64,000 bases of DNA from Spirochaetota bacterium (GTDB lineage Bacteria; Spirochaetota; Spirochaetia; Treponematales; Treponemataceae). The notes below the pieces were generated by a model. That model was not told the origin of the DNA and did no database searches. It worked only from the letters and a program-made list of their open reading frames with translations. Positions within the stretch are counted from its first letter, which is position 1. Each line of letters opens with the position of its first letter. Location of the stretch: contig JAEZST010000018.1 in NCBI GenBank assembly GCA_023443865.1, positions 62,001-126,000 of the forward strand, written 5' to 3'. The position numbers and the translations under genes were made by a program. Below are positions 33,631 to 41,207 of this stretch, piece after piece.

Positions 33631-33682
33631 CGCCGTGAAAGAAGCGGGAACCGGCGCGATGGCCTTTAGCGTGCGAACCCCC

Positions 33683-33711
33683 TTGCGCCGTCGTCGTTTT
33701 TCCGTTACCGT
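33683..33711 (+). promoter_or_regulatory. Promoter of the tyrS leader
   Basis: TTGCGC (33683-33688), a 17-base spacer and TACCGT (33706-33711) end six bases before the ATG of the Tyr-rich leader peptide. The -10 keeps only TA and T of the consensus, as in other leaderless promoters of this window. Confidence 0.5.
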
Positions 33712-33717
33712 ATCGCC

Positions 33718-33777
33718 ATGAACGCCGTATTTACCGCGAAAAAGTATTATTACCGCTATTACGCTTCGACCTCATCG
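33718..33777 (+). other. Tyr-rich leader peptide of tyrS (start region)
   Basis: From ATG 33718 the frame reads MNAVFTAKKYYYRYYAST. Five of the six codons at 33745-33762 encode Tyr, directly before a terminator and tyrS. This is the signature of ribosome-mediated attenuation. Oddly, the frame has no stop codon before or within the attenuator and stays open into tyrS in another frame, so the true end of the peptide is unclear. The coordinates given cover only the supported start. Confidence 0.65.
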
Positions 33778-33870
33778 GAGGCGTCGCGAAGGAGTAGCGG
33801 TGTTCGTATGCCGCGAGGCCCGCGGCCGGATTCCCCTGAGGGGGAGCCGGTCGCGGGCCTTTCGCGTTTT
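33752..33870 (+). promoter_or_regulatory. Transcription attenuator of tyrS
   Basis: Hairpin 1:2 pairs ACCGCTA (33752-33758) with TAGCGGT (33795-33801), CTTCG with CGAAG, and CCTC with GAGG. The terminator 3:4 pairs 33816-33824 with 33852-33860, CCGG with CCGG and CCCC with GGGG, then TTTCGCGTTTT. The alternative 2:3 pairing joins GGCGTCGCG (33780-33788) to CGCGAGGCC (33812-33820) with 8 of 9 pairs and removes half of the terminator's 5' arm. A ribosome stalled on the Tyr codons would open 1:2 and allow 2:3. Confidence 0.7.
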
Positions 33871-33964
33871 AAAGCGCCCGCGTCCCCATCTTCCCCCTTC
33901 ACGGCGAACCCGGTTTCGCGGGTCACCCGGGCTCGCGTCGCGGCGCGAAATAAAAGGAGGAATA

Positions 33965-35209
33965 ATGGACGCGAAAAAAGAGGCGGAGCGCCAATTGGCG
34001 CTTCTGGAGCGGGGGTGCGAGGAAATCGTGCCCCGGGAGGGCTTACTCGCGAAACTCGAGCGGAGCGCGATAACGGGAATACCGTTACGGGTCAAGCTCG
34101 GTATCGATCCCACGTCGAAGAACGTGCACCTGGGGCACATGGTGCCGTACGGAAAGCTCAGGCAGTTTCAAGACCTGGGGCACGTCGCGGTATTGGTCAT
34201 CGGAGACTACACGGCCTCGATCGGCGATCCCTCGGGACGGAACGCCGAGCGGCCGCCCCTCTCCCTGGAAGCGGTGCGCGAAAACGCGGAAACCTACGCG
34301 GAGCAGATCTTCCGGGTGGTCGACCGGAACCGCGCGGAGCTTCGCCGGCAAAGCGAATGGTACGGCGCCTTGAGCCTCGCCGAGACACTTTCGCTCGCGG
34401 GGTCTTTTAGCCTCGCCCACATGCTTTCCCACGAGACCTTCCGCCAGCGCTACGAGGGCGGCGCGCGCGTGGGCGTCCACGAGCTTCTCTACCCGATACT
34501 CCAATCCTACGACTCGGTGGCGATCGGCGCGGACGTAGAGATCGGAGGCACCGATCAGAAGTTCAACATCCTTTCCGGCCGGGACCTCATGCGGGACCGC
34601 GGCATGGAAAGCCAGTGCGCCCTGCTCGTGCCCCTCTTAAACGGGCTCGACGGCCGTAAAATGTCCAAGTCCCTGGGAAACGACATACCCGTCGCCTGCG
34701 AAGCGGAAGAGCAATTCGCCCGCCTCATGTCCATCGCCGATTCTCAAATCGACCAGTACCTCGCCCTGGTCCTTCTCGAGTCGCCGGAAGCTCGGAAAGA
34801 AGCGGCGGAAAGGATACTGGGCGGAGAAAACCCCCGTGACCTCAAACTCGGCCTCGCGACCCGGATCGTGGAAAAGCTGAACGGGACGGAACGCGCCATT
34901 CGCGCGCGGGCCGCCTGGGAGAGCCGGTTTTCACGGGGCGAGGAACCGGAGTCTATGCCGACCCTTACGCTTCGGACCGGCATGGATATTCCCGGCGCCC
35001 TCCGCGCGGGCGGCCTCGTTTCTTCCACGAGCGAGGCGCGGCGGCTCATTCGGGAAGGGGCTGTATTCGCGGGAACGGAACGCGTGTCCGAATCCCGCCT
35101 ATCCCTCGCCGCGGCCACGGTCCCCGCGGAAGGGCTCGTGTTGCGCATCGGCCGCCGGCGCTACCTCAGGATCGTGCGGGAAACGGAGGCGACCCGAGGG
35201 AGAGCGTGA
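33965..35209 (+). CDS. tyrS: Tyrosyl-tRNA synthetase
   Basis: This 414-residue class I synthetase charges tRNA-Tyr. The HIGH-type motif is HLGH in TSKNVHLGHMVP (near residue 58), the catalytic loop is KMSKS near 236, and an S4-like RNA-binding domain fills the end (from about 340, SSTSEARRLIREGAV). AAGGAGG lies four bases before the ATG at 33965. The gene is preceded by a Tyr-codon attenuator, so its expression should rise when charged tRNA-Tyr is scarce. Confidence 0.95.
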   Translation: MDAKKEAERQLALLERGCEEIVPREGLLAKLERSAITGIPLRVKLGIDPTSKNVHLGHMVPYGKLRQFQDLGHVAVLVIGDYTASIGDPSGRNAERPPLSLEAVRENAETYAEQIFRVVDRNRAELRRQSEWYGALSLAETLSLAGSFSLAHMLSHETFRQRYEGGARVGVHELLYPILQSYDSVAIGADVEIGGTDQKFNILSGRDLMRDRGMESQCALLVPLLNGLDGRKMSKSLGNDIPVACEAEEQFARLMSIADSQIDQYLALVLLESPEARKEAAERILGGENPRDLKLGLATRIVEKLNGTERAIRARAAWESRFSRGEEPESMPTLTLRTGMDIPGALRAGGLVSSTSEARRLIREGAVFAGTERVSESRLSLAAATVPAEGLVLRIGRRRYLRIVRETEATRGRA

Positions 35210-35332
35210 GGGAAGCCGGAGAAGGGCGTGCCCCGGCGCGGGCGCCGGGTCGGGCTTTCCGCTGCAAGCCCGGCCTGGCGGCCAAGCCCGGCTTCCGCCG
35301 GGCGGGGCTTTCCGCTGCAATCCCTCACGCGT
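35210..35332. repeat. GC-rich intergenic stretch with a repeated GGGCTTTCCGCTGCAA
   Basis: Between the convergent tyrS and aldo/keto reductase genes the 16-base word GGGCTTTCCGCTGCAA occurs at 35264-35279 and almost unchanged at 35306-35321. Local hairpins such as CGGGCTT-N8-AAGCCCG may help end transcription from both sides. No gene is seen. Confidence 0.45.
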
Positions 35333-36331
35333 TCAGTCCAGCGGGGCGTCCAGGACCGCGAGGAGCTCTTCCGGCAGCCGCAATTCGGCCGCCGCGAGGT
35401 CTTCGGCCAGGTGCTCCATCTTGCTGACCGCGACCAGGGGAACGACCGCGGGCGCGCGGGAAAGCATCCAGGCATAGATTACCTGGTTGACCGTCCAACC
35501 GGTTTCCCCGGCGACCCGTTCCAGGCGAAGCCGCCGTTCGGCGTTTTGCGGCCGCTCAAAGTGCTTGAGCCTGGGAATTTCGGCGTATTTCTCGGGCCTC
35601 GTGTACGAGCCCCAGAGAAGGGGGGTATACCCGAACAGGGTCATCGTTTGCGAGCCCGCGTAATCGAAGAGCTCCTCGCCCATTTGGTCGAATATACCGG
35701 TATTGGCGAACTTCTCGCTTTGGAAGTAGGTATCGAAGCCCTGATAGGCACGGTAGGCGGCGAAGCCCCTTTGCCGGCTGATTTCCCGCGACCGCGCGAT
35801 CCGCCACACCTTGAAGTTCGAGCAGCCGACGTGCCGGACCTTTCCGGAACGCACCACCGCGTCGAAGGCCGCAAGGGTTTCTTCCTGATCGGTTCTGCGG
35901 TCGTCTACGTGGGCGTACAAGAGGTCGATGCGGTCGGTTTTGAGCCTCGTCAGGCTTTCGTCCACGGACGCGGCGATGGTTTTCGCCGAAAGCCCCTGGG
36001 TTTTATCCTGCCAGGGGTCGCCCTTATAGGCGAAAAATTCGGCGCGGCTCACCGTCGGGAAGGCGCCCAGCTTCGTCGCCAGGAAGAACCGGTCGCGGTT
36101 GCCCCGGGCGGTAAACCATTCCCCGAGAACGCTCTCGCTTTCGCCTCCCCGGCATCCCTCTTCCCAAAAGGAATAGTTATTGGCCGTATCGAGGACGGTC
36201 CCCCCTTCCTCGGCGAAACGGTCCAGAAGCGCGAAGGAAGAAGGGCGGTCCAGCTTCGAGCCGAAGGGCAGGCAGCCTAGCCCCATGGCGCTGATTTTCT
36301 CGTCGGTATCCGCGAATTGAATCATGTTCAT
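35333..36331 (-). CDS. Aldo/keto reductase
   Basis: This 332-residue NADPH-dependent oxidoreductase has the TIM-barrel family motifs MGLGCLPFG, VLDTANNY (catalytic Asp and Tyr) and ATKLG (catalytic Lys). HV at residues ~137-138 gives the catalytic His, and VGCSNF follows. The ATG at 36331 has GAGGAGG seven bases upstream; the frame is open 10 codons further. It is divergent from a MocR regulator with clustered AAGTGG sites between them. Some members of this superfamily reduce pyridoxal, and MocR proteins use PLP, so a vitamin B6 role is a reasonable guess only. Confidence 0.85.
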   Translation of the reverse strand: MNMIQFADTDEKISAMGLGCLPFGSKLDRPSSFALLDRFAEEGGTVLDTANNYSFWEEGCRGGESESVLGEWFTARGNRDRFFLATKLGAFPTVSRAEFFAYKGDPWQDKTQGLSAKTIAASVDESLTRLKTDRIDLLYAHVDDRRTDQEETLAAFDAVVRSGKVRHVGCSNFKVWRIARSREISRQRGFAAYRAYQGFDTYFQSEKFANTGIFDQMGEELFDYAGSQTMTLFGYTPLLWGSYTRPEKYAEIPRLKHFERPQNAERRLRLERVAGETGWTVNQVIYAWMLSRAPAVVPLVAVSKMEHLAEDLAAAELRLPEELLAVLDAPLD

Positions 36332-36370
36332 ACGATTGCCTCCTCGTGTTGTCCCTATCATAGGCGGACT

Positions 36371-36418
36371 AAGTGGTACGCGATAGCGCCACTTTTCTCC
36401 AAGTTTTACGAACCACTT
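36371..36418. promoter_or_regulatory. Cluster of AAGTGG-type operator sites
   Basis: AAGTGGTACG (36371-36380) and its near inverse CGAACCACTT (36409-36418) form a spaced inverted repeat with 9 of 10 matches. AAGTTTTACG (36401-36410) is a direct variant, and AAAAGTGG lies on the minus strand at 36389-36396. PdxR, a MocR-type regulator, is reported to bind AAAGTGG-type motifs in Corynebacterium. Confidence 0.55.
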
Positions 36419-36446
36419 GAAGGCATCCCGTCCCCAAGGCTAGAAT
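36417..36446 (+). promoter_or_regulatory. mocR promoter, predicted leaderless
   Basis: TTGAAG (36417-36422), an 18-base spacer and TAGAAT (36441-36446) end six bases before the ATG. The -35 touches the right-hand operator, which suggests autorepression. Confidence 0.6.
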
Positions 36447-36452
36447 GGTTCC

Positions 36453-37910
36453 ATGTACGGAATACGGTTCGATCCCGCTTCTCCCTTAAGCCAATACCGC
36501 CAGTTGGTGGATGGCCTTCGGTCCCTTATCCTGGACGGCGCGCTCTCGGGCGACGCGAAACTGGCCTCTACCCGCGAGCTCGCCGCGTCGCTGAAAATCG
36601 CCCGTGCGGTCGTGCTCGAGGCGGTGGATCAACTGAAAATGGAAGGCTATCTCTTTACCAAGCGAGGATCCGGGACCTACGTTTGCCCGAACCTTCGGTT
36701 TCGCGCCGAGACCGCCCCGGGCCCGCTATCCCGCGCGTCCCGCCCCGACGCCGATCCGCGCGGAACGGCCCCGGCTTCGGAAAGCCCCCTTTCCTTCGCG
36801 CCGGGACTCCCCGACGTGGGCCTATTCCCCCGACGGGCCTGGCTTTCCTGCTACCGCGAGGCGGTGGAGTACGCCGCCGATACGGATCTGGGTTACGCGC
36901 CGCCCTCGGGCCGGTGGGACCTTCGGGTCGCGATAGCCTCGTACCTTTTGGCCGCCAAGGGCATCAGGACCGGTCCCGAGCGGATTATCGTTACCGCCGG
37001 TTCGTCCCAGGCCTTCGCCATGCTCGCGCAGATCGTCCCGAACCCCCGCATCGCCATGGAAAACCCGCGCGCGCCCTTCGTCTTCAGGGTTTTTGACGGG
37101 CTTGGCGCGACGATTACGGATTGCCCGGTAGACGAAGGCGGCATCGTATGCGATCTCTTGCCGACGGAACCCCCGCAGTACCTGTACGTAACGCCGAACC
37201 ATCAGTTTCCCCTGGGGGGAACCCTGTCGGCGGCGCGGCGCGTCGCCCTGTTGGAATACGCGCGTCGTACCGGGGCCTGGATCGTGGAAGACGATTTTGA
37301 CAGCGAATACCGGTACTCCGGGAATCCCGTGACGCCCCTCGCGGCCATGGACGCGTCCCGGGTCGCGTACGTGGGGAGTTTTAGCAAAACCTTAAGCCCG
37401 GCGCTTCGCCTGGGCTTCATGGCGCTTCCCCCCGGGCTGAGCGCGGGCGTGAAAACCCTCAAGCGCCGCTGGGATTTATGGAATGAGGGGTTTCAGCAAA
37501 AGGCCCTCGCGCTCTTCATCGCCCGGGGCCAGCTCGAGCGCCACGTGCGCCACTGCCGGTCGGTGTACGCGGGAAGAAACGCCTTCACCCTGGCTTTGGC
37601 CTCGAAATACCTGTCGCCCCGCTGGACCGTCTTCGGTTCCACCACGGGCATGCACCTTTCCCTGCGCCGATCCCCGGACAGCGGGGCCGGCGCGCGGGAC
37701 CTCACCCCCCTGGTGCGGCTCGTCCGGGGCAGGGGCTTCGTCGTCGAGCTGGCTTCCGATTACTATCGCCCGGCCGGGCCTGCCGATTCTCGATTTCGCG
37801 ACATCCTGCTCGTCGGCTACGGAAACCGGGGCGAGGGAGAGCTCGAGGCGCTATTCGCCTCGATCGCCGAGTGCGACGCCGCGCTTTCCGGGCGATCCCC
37901 CTCCCGGTAA
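36453..37910 (+). CDS. MocR/GntR-family regulator with aminotransferase-like domain
   Basis: This 485-residue protein has a GntR winged helix at about residues 10-75 (LASTRELAASLKIARAVVLEA) and a class I aminotransferase-like domain to the end. The PLP-binding Lys lies in SFSKTLSPALRLGF near residue 312, and VTPNHQFPLGG and EDDFDSEYRYS are typical MocR blocks. Known MocR proteins sense PLP or amino-compound adducts. It probably regulates the divergent aldo/keto reductase and itself. Confidence 0.92.
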   Translation: MYGIRFDPASPLSQYRQLVDGLRSLILDGALSGDAKLASTRELAASLKIARAVVLEAVDQLKMEGYLFTKRGSGTYVCPNLRFRAETAPGPLSRASRPDADPRGTAPASESPLSFAPGLPDVGLFPRRAWLSCYREAVEYAADTDLGYAPPSGRWDLRVAIASYLLAAKGIRTGPERIIVTAGSSQAFAMLAQIVPNPRIAMENPRAPFVFRVFDGLGATITDCPVDEGGIVCDLLPTEPPQYLYVTPNHQFPLGGTLSAARRVALLEYARRTGAWIVEDDFDSEYRYSGNPVTPLAAMDASRVAYVGSFSKTLSPALRLGFMALPPGLSAGVKTLKRRWDLWNEGFQQKALALFIARGQLERHVRHCRSVYAGRNAFTLALASKYLSPRWTVFGSTTGMHLSLRRSPDSGAGARDLTPLVRLVRGRGFVVELASDYYRPAGPADSRFRDILLVGYGNRGEGELEALFASIAECDAALSGRSPSR

Positions 37911-38168
37911 GGCGGCCGGGTCAGCGCAGGGCGCGGGAAACCTCCCGCAAGAGCTCGCCGTTCATGCCGTGGCCGTATTCCCGCGTCATCACGCCTCCGT
38001 TCGCTAGCGCGACGCCGCCGCGGTCAGTATCGCGCATTCCGGCAACCCTGGGTTGCGATTTTTGGTATATTTTGTTGGTGGCGCGGGTACGGTAAAGCGG
38101 CGAATATGTACGGAAAGAAACAAGCGGAAAGCCGTTCGGCTTCGCCGTATCGAACAAGGAGTCTCGCA
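37911..38168. other. Intergenic region with a GCAACCC/GGGTTGC hairpin
   Basis: This 258-base stretch has no convincing gene. At 38042-38056 a short perfect hairpin GCAACCC-T-GGGTTGC is followed by GATTTTT and may be a terminator for mocR read-through. A minus-strand frame across it is short and has no family resemblance. Confidence 0.4.
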
Positions 38169-38879
38169 ATGAATATCGGATCGTGTATCGCGGCGCTGAG
38201 AAAGGACCGGGGCCTTTCCCAGGAGGCCCTCGCGGAAAGCGTCGGCGTGAGCCGGCAGGCCGTTACCAAATGGGAAGCGGGTGAATCCCAGCCAGACCTG
38301 GAAAACCTGATCGCCCTTGCCTCGTTCTTCGGGGTAACCGTGGATAGCCTTATTCGCGCCGATTCCTGCGGCGCCGCGCCGTCCGGGGCGCCCTTTCCCG
38401 GCCGCGGGTTTCCCGGACTCGCGGCCGGCGGCCTGGACTCGCTGTCGTTCGGCGAAATCCTGCGTCGGGCAAAGCGCGCGACCTACGCGGGCAAGGGCGC
38501 CGAAACCGCTTCCTCCCGGCCGTCCTCCCACGACCTTGCCTATCGGGAAGGCGATTTCTACTATTATGACACCTATTTCGGCGGCGAGGCCTTCGTCGGG
38601 GAAGAGGCGGTCTGGATCCGCGATACGCCCGCGTGGTCCATGAACTACGCCGGACGGGTTCTGGTATCCGGCCTTTTCCCCTCCGATTTCTTGAAGGAGG
38701 CCCTGTGCGCCGTGCCTCCCGACCTGCCGTTCCGGGGGCCGCGGGTGTTCGAGCGGGGGGATTTTGCCTACCACTGCATGGTTTCGGGCGACCTTTCGTG
38801 GTTTCAAGGCGGCGAGGAAATTCTCGTACGGGGCGTGAAAACCTATGAGTGCGTGTTCCATGGAGGCGCGGTGCATTAA
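38169..38879 (+). CDS. XRE-family regulator with DUF5680-type C-terminal domain
   Basis: This 236-residue protein has an N-terminal Cro/CI helix-turn-helix (ALRKDRGLSQEALAESVGVS, VTKWEAGESQPDLENL) over residues 7-60. The second half, about 100-236, shows aromatic-rich blocks (YREGDFYYYDTYFGGEAF, FRGPRVFERGDFAYHC) matching the domain found in XRE proteins of Clostridia and others. AAGGAG stands 7 bases before the ATG. The target and ligand are unknown. Confidence 0.85.
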   Translation: MNIGSCIAALRKDRGLSQEALAESVGVSRQAVTKWEAGESQPDLENLIALASFFGVTVDSLIRADSCGAAPSGAPFPGRGFPGLAAGGLDSLSFGEILRRAKRATYAGKGAETASSRPSSHDLAYREGDFYYYDTYFGGEAFVGEEAVWIRDTPAWSMNYAGRVLVSGLFPSDFLKEALCAVPPDLPFRGPRVFERGDFAYHCMVSGDLSWFQGGEEILVRGVKTYECVFHGGAVH

Positions 38880-38894
38880 TTCCATTATCTCCAT

Positions 38895-38923
38895 TTGACA
38901 TATTTTAACGCGCAAACTATACT
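38895..38923 (+). promoter_or_regulatory. Strong sigma70 promoter of the lipoprotein and HEAT genes
   Basis: TTGACA (38895-38900), 17 bases and TATACT (38918-38923). Transcription from about 38930 gives a leader of about 70 bases with a GGGAGG site, unlike the leaderless promoters nearby. Confidence 0.85.
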
Positions 38924-39000
38924 CCCGGAAGGACGGTATTCCGGTCCGGCTCTTTGTCGCTTTTTTATTTTATTTGATCGTATATCGGGAGGTTGAATAT

Positions 39001-39852
39001 ATGAGAAAAATCAGTATCGTTCCGGCAACGTTGGCCCTCGCCGCGTCGCTTATATCCTGCGCTACCGTAAAGCCCTCGGAATCCGTCGCCGAGGCCGTCC
39101 AAACCCCGCCCGCCCCCGAACCGGTAACGGTTTCGGTTCCGTACTGGGCGCTTAACCGGGTAGAAACCGCCTATCCCGACGGGGTTATCTCCGCGGTGGA
39201 AGAATTTACGCTCGACGATACCGGTCGCGTTCTCGCGGATACGCTCTACGACGGGAAGGGCGCGGTCGTGAGCGTGAAGGCGTATTCCTGGGCCGGGGAT
39301 ACGGCGAGCGTAACCATGTCCGATTCTTCCGGCGCCCTGTCGGGCAAGGGCGTGCAGGAGTGGGCGAACGGGCTTTTACTGAAGGAAACCCGCCTAACGC
39401 CGAAGGACGAGATCCAATCCACCGAGGTATACGAATACGACGCCGCGGGGAATAAAACCCATTATTCCGTGCAAACCGCGAAGGGAAGCTCCGTAACTAC
39501 CGATTATTATTGGACCGACGGCCTTTTGACCGGCATTTCCGTCAAGGACGCCACGGGAGCGGAAATCAAGAAATTCGTCCGCTCGTACGACGCTTCCGGC
39601 CTTCCGCTCTCGGAAAAGGAGTATGACGCGAAGGGAACCCTCGTTCGCTCGATCGCCTATACGAGCGAGAACGGTTTCGTGACGGGCGAAGAGGTACGCA
39701 ACGGCACCGGGGGCATGGTTTCGGCCATACGGTACGAAAACGACGAAAACGGCAATCCCGTGACGGTCAGTTTCCTTGACCGCGCCGGACGCCTGATCGA
39801 AACGAGAAAACAGGCGTGGACGGGTTATACCAAGCTCGTGCGCCAGAAGTGA
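39001..39852 (+). CDS. Lipoprotein with YD/MORN-like repeats
   Basis: This 283-residue protein begins MRKISIVPATLALAASLISC, a signal peptide ending in a lipobox (ISC, Cys20). After a Pro/Ala/Val linker the body is made of repeating beta units such as YEYDAAGNKTHY, RSYDASGLPLSEKEYDAKG and YENDENGNPVTV, like the YD-type repeats of RHS proteins but much shorter. The ATG at 39001 has GGGAGG 8 bases upstream. It is probably anchored in the outer or inner membrane. Function unknown. Confidence 0.8.
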   Translation: MRKISIVPATLALAASLISCATVKPSESVAEAVQTPPAPEPVTVSVPYWALNRVETAYPDGVISAVEEFTLDDTGRVLADTLYDGKGAVVSVKAYSWAGDTASVTMSDSSGALSGKGVQEWANGLLLKETRLTPKDEIQSTEVYEYDAAGNKTHYSVQTAKGSSVTTDYYWTDGLLTGISVKDATGAEIKKFVRSYDASGLPLSEKEYDAKGTLVRSIAYTSENGFVTGEEVRNGTGGMVSAIRYENDENGNPVTVSFLDRAGRLIETRKQAWTGYTKLVRQK

Positions 39853-39871
39853 TAGATAGGGTAGGGAGAAC

Positions 39872-41062
39872 ATGAAGAAGTCGCTGTTATTGGGCGCGGC
39901 GTTGGCCCTCTTTGGGGTTAACGCCTTCGCCATCAACGAGAACGTTATCGTTTGGGAAGAGATCTACAAGCAGATGGATTCCAACGCCCAGCGGTACCAA
40001 ATAATGCTGAAGATCATGGAGTTCAAGGATCGGGAGTTCACGCCCATGCTCCAGTCGGCGCTTGACGGACTTATCGCGAGCCGGCTTGACCTTGGCTCCA
40101 GCGGCGAAAGGCACGACAAGATCGAGCTGGCCAAGCTGTTGGTGACCGAGTTGGGCAACCTGAAGAGCGTTGAAGCCGCCGAAAGCGTCTTCGCGGCCTA
40201 TAAGGATTCCGCCGACGCGGTACTGAAGGCCGCCGCCGCCGAGTCCCTGGGGAATATGCGCGCCGCCCAGTACGCCGAAAACCTGGCCTTCGACCTTGCC
40301 GCCATCAACGCGGGCCCCGTGGCCTCCCAGGGCCGGGACCAGGAAATCGTCGCCTTGGGGCTCGTCCGGGGCCTGGGCGCCATGCGCTCCCCCGTGGGGT
40401 TTGAGCCCGTATTCCTCGCCTCCTTCGGCTGGTACTCGGGTAAATCCGCGGTAAAGGAGACTGCCAAGGACGCGAGCGCCGCCATGGTAGACGATCCGAC
40501 GGAAAGCCTCTTGAAGGTGTTCCTGGCCAATCCCTCCCTGGATATCAAGCTCGCCGCCCTTGAAACCGAATTGAATTCCAAGGCGCCGACGGATAAAAAA
40601 CGGGACATGGCCCGGCAGGCCTTGGCCTGGGGCGTAGACCGCGCCGAGGAAGACGCCATCAGGATCCGCGCCGTGCAAAAGATCCGCCTGACCGCCATAA
40701 ACGGCCTCGTTTCCCTCGAGGACAAGTCGGTCGATACCGTGCCCCTTCTGGTACGGGTGTTCGAGATGGACAAAAAGAACGACGCCACGCTCGAGGAAAC
40801 CGCGCGAACGCTGGTTGCCATGGGCGTAAACGGCACCGACGCCGCCGCGAGCTACATGGCCTCCCTCCTGACGGCCTATAATTCCCGCCAGCGGAGCCAG
40901 GCGAATACCGCCCGGGATAAAATGCTGATCAAGCAGCTGCTTTCCAGCATGCAAACCGCGAGGAATCCCCTGGTCAAGAACGCGCTTCTCCAGGCGCAGT
41001 ACATCAACTACGACAACGGCCTGCTCCGCCAAATGGAAGACGTTCTGAAGGCGCTTCCGTAA
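39872..41062 (+). CDS. Exported HEAT-repeat-like protein
   Basis: This 396-residue protein has a signal peptide (MKKSLLLGAALALFGVNAFA, cleavage after residue 20) and then a nearly all-helical chain with Ala/Leu-rich paired helices like HEAT repeats (AAAAESLGNMRAAQYAENLA and similar). There are no catalytic motifs. GGGAG precedes the ATG. It is 19 bases downstream of the lipoprotein and ends before a strong terminator. It probably acts as a periplasmic scaffold. Confidence 0.75.
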   Translation: MKKSLLLGAALALFGVNAFAINENVIVWEEIYKQMDSNAQRYQIMLKIMEFKDREFTPMLQSALDGLIASRLDLGSSGERHDKIELAKLLVTELGNLKSVEAAESVFAAYKDSADAVLKAAAAESLGNMRAAQYAENLAFDLAAINAGPVASQGRDQEIVALGLVRGLGAMRSPVGFEPVFLASFGWYSGKSAVKETAKDASAAMVDDPTESLLKVFLANPSLDIKLAALETELNSKAPTDKKRDMARQALAWGVDRAEEDAIRIRAVQKIRLTAINGLVSLEDKSVDTVPLLVRVFEMDKKNDATLEETARTLVAMGVNGTDAAASYMASLLTAYNSRQRSQANTARDKMLIKQLLSSMQTARNPLVKNALLQAQYINYDNGLLRQMEDVLKALP

Positions 41063-41097
41063 GCGGGCGTTCTATTCGGCGTTTCGCGACGCCGTGG

Positions 41098-41130
41098 GGC
41101 CGGGATCCTCGGGATTCCGGCCTTTTTTTT
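41098..41130 (+). terminator. Terminator after the HEAT-repeat gene
   Basis: GGCCGG (41098-41103) pairs with CCGGCC (41117-41122), with a partly paired GGATCC-type loop, and is followed by eight T residues. Confidence 0.88.
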
Positions 41131-41172
41131 GCCCGCCTTCGCTCCCGCCCCTTCCCTTGAGCGATTCGGGAC

Positions 41173-41201
41173 TGGACAGCGGGCCGGTCCGGTTTTACCA
41201 T
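41173..41201 (+). promoter_or_regulatory. Promoter of the second aldo/keto reductase, predicted leaderless
   Basis: TGGACA (41173-41178), 17 bases and TACCAT (41196-41201) end six bases before the ATG. A TAAGG lies in the gap but is too close to serve as a ribosome site. Confidence 0.5.
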
Positions 41202-41207
41202 TAAGGT

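Noticed and set aside
33631..33964. T-box riboswitch in front of tyrS
   Set aside because: No T-box sequence (AGGGTGGNACCGCG-type) and no specifier loop are visible; the region fits peptide attenuation instead.
33778..34410. The Tyr-rich frame as a full 230-residue protein
   Set aside because: Beyond the Tyr codons it is Arg/Pro-rich, overlaps tyrS out of frame and has no domain. Only its start is kept as a leader peptide.
37921..38169. 82-codon minus-strand frame between mocR and the XRE gene
   Set aside because: No ribosome site, no family resemblance and short length; it overlaps the XRE gene's promoter region.
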